64,000 nt of DNA, taken from NCBI RefSeq assembly GCF_000367365.1, contig NZ_BARF01000081.1, forward strand, positions 62,001 to 126,000, read 5' to 3'. Shown here piece after piece: positions 33,366 through 40,204 of this stretch. This stretch comes from Streptomyces prunicolor NBRC 13075 (GTDB lineage Bacteria; Actinomycetota; Actinomycetes; Streptomycetales; Streptomycetaceae). Under the pieces are notes generated by a model. The model was not told where the DNA came from. It worked only from the letters and a program-made list of their open reading frames with translations, and ran no database searches. How positions within the stretch are numbered: position 1 is the first letter of the stretch; the number at the start of each line of letters is the position of its first letter. A program made the translations under genes and the position numbers.

Positions 33366-33420
33366 CGTCTCCGGCTTGACTGGGAGACGATGGCGCTTCA
33401 GGGACGCGTGACGTCCTTCT

Positions 33421-34143
33421 CTAGGTGTCCTTGTCCATGCCCACGACGGTGCGCAGAACCTTTAGAACGCCGCGGCGTTTCTTCAGCGGCAAGGACCTCA
33501 TCGTGTCGGCGAATTCACGCAGATCCGGGTCATCGTCGGCTGTGTCCACCGGTTGCGGTGTTCTCGATCCCCGCGCCGTTGCGACGACCGCCTCAAGTAC
33601 TTCCTGTAGTTCTTGGGCCAGTTGAGGACTGCCGCCGGCCAGGCTTCCGCGGAGCGCCAGCAACTCGACCTTCTCGCCCTTGAGCGAGGCGAGGAGACGC
33701 GCCTGACGCATGGCCGGCTCAAGGGCCTTGAGGAGTGCCTTGTCTCCGCGGACGCTGAAGAATCCCGGGTCCACTCGGAAGTACTCCGCCAGATCCCTGC
33801 TGACCTCAAAGCCCGGATTGCGCGCGCCGCTCAGCAGGGCGTTGATCGTCGCCTTCGAGACCCCCACCGCGGCCGCGATTTCGGAAGGCCTGCGCTCTTT
33901 GCCGTCGTCTCCCGGACGTGTTGCGACCAGGAAGGTCAGCCGGTCCTTGAAGGGCAGGTTGACGGCTTCGGACGCGACATCCTCACCGGCGAACAGCTTA
34001 CGGAGGGTAACTTCTGAAATGCCGGTCTCGTGCGTGATGTTCGAGAAGTTGATCACTTCGAGGCTGTGTCCCAGATGTTCGAGCTCCGCTTTCACTGCGG
34101 CCAGGGCCGCCGTCACGTCCTCCACCCAGGTGGCGTTGTCCAT
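33421..34143 (-). CDS. XRE-family regulator
   Basis: A 240-residue protein with an HTH in the middle (residues about 80-130: RPSEIAAAVGVSKATINALLSGARNP, then EYFRVDPGFF). This layout is common among Streptomyces regulators that read cell state. The N-terminal 70 residues may form another HTH-like fold (ISEVTLRKLFAGEDV). ATG 34143 has GGAG upstream. It converges with the ImmA-containing operon and is a possible cleavage target of that peptidase. Confidence 0.8.
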   Translation of the reverse strand: MDNATWVEDVTAALAAVKAELEHLGHSLEVINFSNITHETGISEVTLRKLFAGEDVASEAVNLPFKDRLTFLVATRPGDDGKERRPSEIAAAVGVSKATINALLSGARNPGFEVSRDLAEYFRVDPGFFSVRGDKALLKALEPAMRQARLLASLKGEKVELLALRGSLAGGSPQLAQELQEVLEAVVATARGSRTPQPVDTADDDPDLREFADTMRSLPLKKRRGVLKVLRTVVGMDKDT

Positions 34144-34582
34144 AAACGGGCGGTCTCCTGCTCTTTGTCGGTAAAGCTGCACGCGCGGCGGACAAAAGAG
34201 TAGCGCTCACGCGCGCGGCCAAGCCCGGCGGGTGATCACATTTGTAGCTCACTAGACCCTCGCCCGGGAAGAGGTGGCGACAATTGTTGACACCTGTGCC
34301 CGGGTGCAGCATGATCGCTATCCGGTGATCGACCTCCATCTGCCCGGCAGGGTCGATGTCATGCGCGATCACTCACAGCCGTATTGCGTTACTTAGCGTG
34401 ACGTTGGCGCCGGGTCGGGTCACTCCGGCCTTGGAACCTGTTGACCGGGCCCGGCGACATCACCTCGATGGGAGATGTGGATGAGTGTTGCATCATCGCC
34501 GGCGCCGTCACGCCGTGCCCGCCGGAATCGCCGTTCGCCAGCACGTGCTGCGCCGCGATCCGTGATCCGCAGTCGGGTCGGG
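34144..34582. other. Gene-free stretch with promoter of the XRE gene
   Basis: About 440 bases upstream of the XRE gene and downstream of the next. It includes TGGATGAGTGTTGCATCA at 34473-34490, an imperfect copy of a sequence at 35688-35705. A short plus-strand frame (from 34441) has no RBS. I see no other structure. Confidence 0.4.
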
Positions 34583-35455
34583 CTACTTCGTTCCGCCGCC
34601 GAGCTTCGGGCCGAGGATCGCGGTCACCGTGTCGCTGACGAAGCACGCCAGCTCCTCGCGGGCCTCGGTCGGCATCCCGCTTTCACCGCCGCTGGCGGTC
34701 GCGGCCGCGTAGCGGTTGTGCACGGCTCGCGCCGACACGACCAGGCGCGCGACCTGCTGATCCTGTGTATGGAAGTAGACCGGCGGCAGGTCGAAGGCCA
34801 GGGCGAGGGCGTCTCGTACGGCGTCCGGGGCCTCCGTCTGTGTGCCCTCGCGAAGGGCGGCCACCAGGTCCTCGGTCAGCAACGGCCGGCCGCTCTTGCT
34901 GTTGCCCGCCGCGGCGATCTCTGCGTCCGACGGGAGGCTGCCTCCGTACACCTCGTCGCGCACCGAGGCGATCCTGTCGGTGATGGCGCTCCTCGCCGGT
35001 GCCGGAGCGGTCGGCAACGGCGTGAACAGCGGAACGACTTGTCCGAACGATCGCTTCTGTGCCGCGCGCAGCTCGGCGAGGGAGACGCCGTACGCCTGCG
35101 CGAGGGCGAGTTCGTGCTCCAGCGGCAGAGGCCGTTTCCCGTCCTCGGCTGCACGGACCGCCATCGAGGACTTCGTCGCGGTGAACGCCATGGTGTCGGC
35201 CCGCGTCATGCCGGCGTCACACCTCAGGTCCGTGAGGTTGGGAGGCTCGCGCCGCGGGAACAGCGCGTCGAGGTCGGCTTCCACCGCGCGCGCGATCCCG
35301 GGGAGTCGCTCCTGCGGCGGCGTGGCCTGCCCCTTCTCCCACTTGGAGACCTGGTTGGTCGTCACGCCGATTGCGTCCCCCACGTTGGTCTGCGACTTGC
35401 GCTTGACCACGCGGTGCTCGCGCAGCTTGCTGCCGTCGAAGAGGCGCTCGGGCAT
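34583..35455 (-). CDS. XRE-family regulator with two HTH units
   Basis: A 290-residue protein. The N-terminal HTH (residues about 8-60) contains TNVGDAIGVTTNQVSKWEKGQATPP; a second HTH-like part lies at about 80-120 (MTRADTMAFTATKSSMAVRAAEDG). The C-terminal half resembles the tail of the 33421-34143 regulator (LLTEDLVAALREG, then DLPPVYFHTQDQQVARL). ATG 35455 is preceded by GGAG. The 7-bp inverted repeat at 35505-35543 is its likely operator. Confidence 0.78.
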   Translation of the reverse strand: MPERLFDGSKLREHRVVKRKSQTNVGDAIGVTTNQVSKWEKGQATPPQERLPGIARAVEADLDALFPRREPPNLTDLRCDAGMTRADTMAFTATKSSMAVRAAEDGKRPLPLEHELALAQAYGVSLAELRAAQKRSFGQVVPLFTPLPTAPAPARSAITDRIASVRDEVYGGSLPSDAEIAAAGNSKSGRPLLTEDLVAALREGTQTEAPDAVRDALALAFDLPPVYFHTQDQQVARLVVSARAVHNRYAAATASGGESGMPTEAREELACFVSDTVTAILGPKLGGGTK

Positions 35456-35504
35456 GCGGGTACTCCATCAGGTTGGCGGGCGCAGACACTCTAGCCACTT
35501 GATC

Positions 35505-35543
35505 AGATCACAAGAAGGGGATAGTTTCATCTTCTAGTGATCT
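35505..35543. promoter_or_regulatory. AGATCAC/GTGATCT operator candidate
   Basis: AGATCAC at 35505-35511 and GTGATCT at 35537-35543 form an inverted repeat 50 to 90 bases upstream of the XRE start. The intervening bases are AT-rich for this genome, as expected for a promoter. Confidence 0.5.
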
Positions 35544-35591
35544 ACGGGGTGGTGTCGCCAGCTCAACTGCCCTTTGCTTCACCGTAAAACA

Positions 35592-35614
35592 CCCGCTCCC
35601 GTCACGGGAGCGGG
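35592..35614. terminator. Short GC hairpin
   Basis: CCCGCTCCCG at 35592-35601 pairs with CGGGAGCGGG at 35605-35614 across a TCA loop, preceded by AAAA on the left. It would terminate leftward transcription into the XRE promoter region. Confidence 0.6.
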
Positions 35615-35993
35615 GGCGGACCCGGCCATTCAGGTTTGCGAGGCCATGCGATGGCCGGGCCCGTACGAGTTCCCCGAGTAACGGAGATCGATCTGGATGA
35701 GTGTGGCATCACCTGCGCCTCAAGTGCATCACGTGAAGGAAAAAAGTCGCCTTTTCGCGCCTGCCGCGCAGGTCGCAGGGGTCGTGGGCTGTCCACCGAC
35801 GACGGGTGTGAGCAAGGCAAACGCCGGCCGCCCCGGCCGGGCGCAGCCCCATCGGCGCTCCTAGGCGATCACCAAGCTGTCCGAAACCAGCTTCGATCGT
35901 CTCCTCCGCTACCCCGCGCTCCGGGGTCGGGCGAACCTGACGCGCCCGGCCCCGGCCCTTCGCCGTGCAACTCCACGCCGGACAACCTCCAGG
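35615..35993. other. Gene-free stretch upstream of the replication module
   Basis: About 380 bases with no supported gene. It holds TGGATGAGTGTGGCATCA at 35688-35705, a near copy of 34473-34490, and an A-rich run followed by TTTTCGCG near 35740. It is the best place in this part for a promoter or replication origin of the rightward genes. Confidence 0.35.
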
Positions 35994-36368
35994 GTGATCG
36001 AACTGTCCACCAGCACACGGCACATCCTCGGCCCGGGAGCGGTAACCGCTCCCGGCTGTGTCCATGCCGCGCTGAGCTCGCATACCGCATACGGCCTCAG
36101 CGGAAGTACAGCGTCGTCTGCCACGCGCGTCGCTCGCCACCACGCAGCCGCTGAGATCCCTGCGTACACCCGCGCCTGGACCGACCACCTCGTTGGCGCG
36201 GACGTACGGCACACGCTCGCCGGCGCCTGCGCACCCCCACTCGTACGCGACCTCAACTCCCCACTCACGAAGGCCAAGTCGACGCCCTGGCCCACCGGCC
36301 AGCAGGCCACCCCGGCGAAGGCGTCCTCGAAAGCCGACCCCACCACCTCAAGGGGCGGTGCCACATGA
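35994..36368 (+). CDS. Hypothetical 124-residue protein
   Basis: GTG 35994 opens a frame whose TGA overlaps the ATG of the next gene (ATGA), which favours it being real. Third codon positions are GC-rich. The sequence is Ala/Ser/Thr-rich with no domain I recognise. The RBS is weak (CCAGG). Confidence 0.45.
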   Translation: MIELSTSTRHILGPGAVTAPGCVHAALSSHTAYGLSGSTASSATRVARHHAAAEIPAYTRAWTDHLVGADVRHTLAGACAPPLVRDLNSPLTKAKSTPWPTGQQATPAKASSKADPTTSRGGAT

Positions 36369-36796
36369 CGACCGACGAGCAACCGACGACCGACGAGACG
36401 ACAGCGACAGTTCAACCGGCTGCCGCGTGGCCCAACTACGAATCCGACCACGCCCGCAAGGAGCTCTCCGCGATGCGGATGCTCTGCGACGGGGCGTCGC
36501 TGCGCACCGTGAAACTGCGCACCCAGCTGACCTGGCCTCAGGTACGCGCGCTTGCCGAGCTGGTTGCCGAGGACGCCAAGACGCCCCCGCCCCGCAACGT
36601 GCTCCGCGACGCGCGCCCGCACCGGGCGGCACGAATCCGCGTCGTTCCCCGCCCGCCCGCACAGGCGCCCGCGGACGACCCGCCGTCCACCGACACCACG
36701 GAGCAGTTGAACCTGCTCCCCGAGCAGGAGGCTCCCAGGGAGGAGGACTGCGCGCCGGCCGCCGCGCCGGAGCAGCTCTCCCTGATGTGTCTCTGA
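36365..36796 (+). CDS. Hypothetical 143-residue protein with HTH-like core
   Basis: ATG 36365 follows AAGGGGCGG. Residues about 25-75 are helical (ELSAMRMLCDGASLRTVKLRTQLTWPQVRALAELV) and could form a small DNA-binding HTH; the ends are disordered and acidic. It precedes the winged-helix gene of the replication module and may be its partner. No named family is recognised. Confidence 0.58.
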   Translation: MTTDEQPTTDETTATVQPAAAWPNYESDHARKELSAMRMLCDGASLRTVKLRTQLTWPQVRALAELVAEDAKTPPPRNVLRDARPHRAARIRVVPRPPAQAPADDPPSTDTTEQLNLLPEQEAPREEDCAPAAAPEQLSLMCL

Positions 36797-36897
36797 CACT
36801 TCCCTAGCCGCCGGCCGGCGGCACCACCCAGGCCATGAGGCCCGCCGCGCGATTGCGCGCCACGGGTCTATTTCGCGCTACCCGGAAACGGATCCAC

Positions 36898-38283
36898 GTG
36901 CTCTCCGCTCAGCCCCTGCAAACCCCGTGCGCGACGCCCGCCCCCACCGTCCCCGAACGGCTTCGCGTCGCGCCCGCCGACCAGTGGGCCACCACGACCT
37001 CCGGCCGATTCGCCCCCGACGGCTTCTCCTGGATGCAGGCCGTCTGCTGGGCGCACCTCGAAGACGCCTACTACCGCACCCGCGGCCACGGTCCTCGGAA
37101 GGTCGGCGAGACCACCCTGCGTGTCGCCGCCGAACTCGCCCGCCTTGCACCCTGCCGACCGGGTGTCGACTACCTCATGGGCGTCCTGAAACTGAGCGAG
37201 CGAACCATCCAGTACCACCTCTCGATCCTGCGGGAGAGCGGGCTGCTCGCCTACCGGTCCCAGGGGACCCGTGTGTCCGGCGAGGGCGGGCAGGCCTCGG
37301 AGTTCGTCTGGGTCATCCCCCGAGCCTTCGACGCCGCACTGCACCTCGTCACCCGTGCCAGTGAGCAGCTCGTCCGCGCCCTGAAAGGCATCGGCGACGA
37401 GGGACGGGCGCTCATGAAGCGGCTGGCGAAGATGGCGCAGAAGCTCATGCGCCAGCCCCGCCGCTCGCGAACCCGCTCGTCCAGGTCATCGCGTTGCACC
37501 CCAATGGGGGGTAGTTCAGATAGCTCTTCGTCCGCGGGTAGTACTTCTCTCCCCCCTGAGAGCAAGCTCGAAGTCGGGAAGCGCACGTCCCCCACCCAGA
37601 AGAATCCCAAGGCGAAGGTCCGCCAGACCCTCAACCAGACCGGTCGCCGATTCCAGCTGGCTCGCGAGCTCATCGATCAGGTCAGCTGGCTGCGCGGCTG
37701 CTCGGTGCCGCGTATCGCCTGGGTGGTCCGCGGAGTCGCCGACGCCGGCTTCAGCGCGCACGAAGTACGCGCATGGCTCCACTTCCGGGGCGAAACGACC
37801 CACGTCCGCCGCGCCTCCGGCCTCCTGGCCGTGCTGCTGCACCGCGCTCACGAGCTCCTGGACACCCAGGAGAAGCGAGACCTGGCCGTCGACCAGTGGC
37901 ACACGGCCGCCGAAATGGCGCGCCGCCACCGAATTCAGTCCGTCCGGGGTCGCGGCGAGCGCTTCGACGGCGACTGGGAGGCACCCCGCAGCGCTGCGGT
38001 TCAGCGCCTGGTCGCCGAAGCGATCGCCGCGACCGCCGCCCCTGCTGCGGCGGGCGAAGCCCTACCCGACCTCGCTGGCCCGCAGGAACTGTCCGCCGAG
38101 GAACTGCAGGTCATGCGCCAGACGGCAAGGGCCGAGTTCATGCGCGGCGACACCGCCCTCGTCACCTCCGCTGTCGAGGCGTTCGGCCGGGACACCGCCG
38201 AGTCCATGTACGGCCCTGCCCTCGTCCACCGCGCGCTGAGGCTCTCTCGCCGCAGCACCCTGATGTCCCTGGGACACCGGTAG
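36898..38283 (+). CDS. Winged-helix protein, candidate plasmid replication initiator
   Basis: A 461-residue protein. Residues about 40-150 form a MarR/GntR-like winged helix (VGETTLRVAAELARLA, LKLSERTIQYHLSILRESGLLAY), followed by a Ser/Arg-rich disordered linker (about 185-240) and a helical C-terminal domain. No enzymatic motif is seen. Similar proteins are found on Streptomyces plasmids. The next gene encodes a DciA-like helicase loader, so an origin-binding initiator is a good guess. GTG 36898 is preferred; ATG 36835 would add 21 residues of poor coding quality. Confidence 0.6.
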   Translation: MLSAQPLQTPCATPAPTVPERLRVAPADQWATTTSGRFAPDGFSWMQAVCWAHLEDAYYRTRGHGPRKVGETTLRVAAELARLAPCRPGVDYLMGVLKLSERTIQYHLSILRESGLLAYRSQGTRVSGEGGQASEFVWVIPRAFDAALHLVTRASEQLVRALKGIGDEGRALMKRLAKMAQKLMRQPRRSRTRSSRSSRCTPMGGSSDSSSSAGSTSLPPESKLEVGKRTSPTQKNPKAKVRQTLNQTGRRFQLARELIDQVSWLRGCSVPRIAWVVRGVADAGFSAHEVRAWLHFRGETTHVRRASGLLAVLLHRAHELLDTQEKRDLAVDQWHTAAEMARRHRIQSVRGRGERFDGDWEAPRSAAVQRLVAEAIAATAAPAAAGEALPDLAGPQELSAEELQVMRQTARAEFMRGDTALVTSAVEAFGRDTAESMYGPALVHRALRLSRRSTLMSLGHR

Positions 38284-38291
38284 GAGCACCG

Positions 38292-39080
38292 ATGACCGAT
38301 AGGACCACCACCCCACAGCTCTCCGGCGTGGACCTGGCGCGCGTCGCACTCCTCGCGGCGAAGGAGAACGCACGCAAGAGAGGCGCCACCGAGAGCCGGA
38401 CCCCGCGGACGCGCCCCAGCCAGGGCACCCGCTCAGCGTCAGAAGGCCGCGACCCGCGGGGACTCGGTGCGGTGATCCAACGTCTGATCACCGACCGGGC
38501 CTGGGAGGCCCCGACAGCCGGCGGCAGTGCCGTCGACGAGTGGACGGAGGTCGCCGGGCCCCGGCTGGCCGCCCACGTGCGGGCCCTGAAGTTCCGCGCG
38601 GCCACCGGCGAACTGGAGGTACAGGTCGACTCACCGGCGTGGTTCACCCAGCTCCGGCTTGAGAAACCCGCCCTCTTGGCGCGGTTCGCCGAGAGACTCG
38701 GGACGGGCGTCGTGAAGGATCTCGTCCGCTCCCGCCCCGGCACCGCGCCCGGCGATCTCTCCGGAGAACAGCCTCCGCCGCGCGCTGAGACCGTCCTGCG
38801 GACTCGGCCGGAACCACGGAGCACGGTGTCCCACCGGACCCTGTCCCAGGGCGACGCCCCGCTCAACCATGCCGACGGGAACCGTGCAGAAGGATCGTCT
38901 CTCCGCACACCGATGCGCGAGGCGGTCCTCGGTATCGGCCGCACGCCCGATCCCGACCAGCCCGAGCCGGACCCGGCAGCCCGCACCCGTGCCCTTGCCA
39001 TCCGCAGGGCACGACGCGAACGGGCCGAGCGAAACCGCCGCGAGAGCGGCCCGCAGACCGAAGGAGCAACCTGTGACTGA
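38292..39080 (+). CDS. DciA-like (DUF721) helicase loader
   Basis: A 262-residue protein. Residues about 60-140 match DUF721: GLGAVIQRLI, then DEWTEVAGPRLAAHV, ATGELEVQVDSPAWFTQLRLEKPALLARFAERLG. DciA loads the replicative helicase DnaB in most bacteria. The chromosomal copy normally sits between recF and gyrB; here it lies in a plasmid-like operon. The C-terminal tail is long, basic and disordered. ATG 38292 follows GGAG and begins 8 bases after the winged-helix gene. Confidence 0.82.
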   Translation: MTDRTTTPQLSGVDLARVALLAAKENARKRGATESRTPRTRPSQGTRSASEGRDPRGLGAVIQRLITDRAWEAPTAGGSAVDEWTEVAGPRLAAHVRALKFRAATGELEVQVDSPAWFTQLRLEKPALLARFAERLGTGVVKDLVRSRPGTAPGDLSGEQPPPRAETVLRTRPEPRSTVSHRTLSQGDAPLNHADGNRAEGSSLRTPMREAVLGIGRTPDPDQPEPDPAARTRALAIRRARRERAERNRRESGPQTEGATCD

Positions 39081-39411
39081 CACGTACGACCCGTTGGAGC
39101 AGCTCGTAGTTCGCGTCCTGCGCCTCCAGATCGAGGGAGGCCATCTCTGGTTGGATCCGGCGGCGCTCACCGAGGACATGATCATCCGGTGGTTCGGGGT
39201 CTCCCGCGCTTCGGCCATCCGTACCCTGTGCACGCTCAATCACGAGCCCCCGGGCAAGGACACTGTCGACGACGGTCCTGTCCGCACATCGATGGCGAGT
39301 GCCCGCTCGGGGCCTACCGCGTCGACGATCACCGACGCGGTCCTGGACCTGCTCTATGCCGAACTCGCCCGAATGAAAGAGAAGTTGAGTGATCGGCACT
39401 CGGCGGTGTGA
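39073..39411 (+). CDS. Small hypothetical protein of the replication operon
   Basis: A 112-residue protein with HTH-like helices (LTEDMIIRWFGVSRASAIRTLCTL). GTG 39073 has AAGGAG six bases upstream and overlaps the end of the DciA-like gene by 8 bases. It may help origin binding or control copy number. No family is recognised. Confidence 0.62.
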   Translation: MTDTYDPLEQLVVRVLRLQIEGGHLWLDPAALTEDMIIRWFGVSRASAIRTLCTLNHEPPGKDTVDDGPVRTSMASARSGPTASTITDAVLDLLYAELARMKEKLSDRHSAV

Positions 39412-39499
39412 ACACCCGATGGTGGTCTGAACCCGTCGTGGAGTCCGCGCACCGCCGGCTTGGGCATCTCGTTAGACCGCCGGAGGGCGCGTACGCCGA

Positions 39500-39530
39500 G
39501 GGGCGCTGGACGCCCCGAGCGGCCGCTCGG
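39500..39530. terminator. Two overlapping hairpins
   Basis: GGGGCG at 39500-39505 pairs with CGCCCC at 39511-39516, and CCGAGCGGCCGCTCGG at 39515-39530 is a perfect palindrome. They follow the replication operon and precede the telomere-type operon. Confidence 0.5.
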
Positions 39531-39557
39531 CTGCGACGCCCGTGAACAGCCCCGATT

Positions 39558-39601
39558 GAATACTTAGGAATGCTAGTTGCGGAAGCATTTGGAAGTATTC
39601 T
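39558..39601 (+). promoter_or_regulatory. Nested inverted repeats upstream of the polymerase-like operon
   Basis: GAATACTT (39558-39565) pairs with AAGTATTC (39593-39600), and inside it AATGCT (39569-39574) pairs with AGCATT (39584-39589). TATTCT at 39596-39601 could be a -10. The stretch is AT-rich against its surroundings and lies 42 bases before the ATG of the next gene. Confidence 0.55.
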
Positions 39602-39642
39602 AGGGTGGAGGGCACGCCCGTACGCGATTGAGAGGGGCAGCG

Positions 39643-40200
39643 ATGCCGACGGATGGCCACGGTGAACCGGACCAGGTCCTCGCCGTCAACGTCAACAGGC
39701 GTTGGAGCGAGATCGAGGCCGGCATGTCGACGGAGGCCGACGTCGTCCTTGGGGACTGGTCGCCCTGGGTGGGCCGCTCCACGACCATCCGGCACTTCGA
39801 CCCCGACCGCATCGCAGTGATCATCGCGTGCCGGCGCGGGGAGACGAAGGCCGTCTACGAGATCGTCCCTGACGGTAGGGGGCAGCGGTACCACTGGACC
39901 GGCGACGGGCCACGCCGTCGCCTTGTCTTCCACGGCCGCCCGTCCGCCCGGTACGCCGCGCAACTCGGTGCGCCGGCCCCCACGTGGACGCAAGGGGAGG
40001 GCACCCCGCTGAAACTCCTCGCCCTGGACGACCTCCTCCAGGGCGAACAACCCGAGGGCCAAGACGAGTCGGAGCAGCGCCAAGCTGTCGTCGGTCAGGC
40101 CGTGATCACCCTCAGCGGCACCCAGAACCTGACCGTCTCCATCCCCCCGCACTACAGCGTCACCATCACGCCCCGCGCCGCGCAGGACAGGAGCAGCTGA
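39643..40200 (+). CDS. Hypothetical protein preceding the polymerase-like gene
   Basis: A 185-residue protein. The first 110 residues are compact (WSEIEAGMSTEADVVLGDWSPWVGRS, VIIACRRGETKAVYEIV), suggesting a small beta-rich nucleic-acid-binding fold; the end is acidic with a Thr/Val-rich tail. ATG 39643 follows GAGAGGGG. It ends four bases before the polymerase-like gene, so it is part of that operon. Confidence 0.6.
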   Translation: MPTDGHGEPDQVLAVNVNRRWSEIEAGMSTEADVVLGDWSPWVGRSTTIRHFDPDRIAVIIACRRGETKAVYEIVPDGRGQRYHWTGDGPRRRLVFHGRPSARYAAQLGAPAPTWTQGEGTPLKLLALDDLLQGEQPEGQDESEQRQAVVGQAVITLSGTQNLTVSIPPHYSVTITPRAAQDRSS

Positions 40201-40204
40201 GCCC

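Noticed and set aside
35636..36154. 172-residue frame with LDECGITC
   Set aside because: Composition becomes random-like after 40 residues, with no RBS and no homology that I can recognise.
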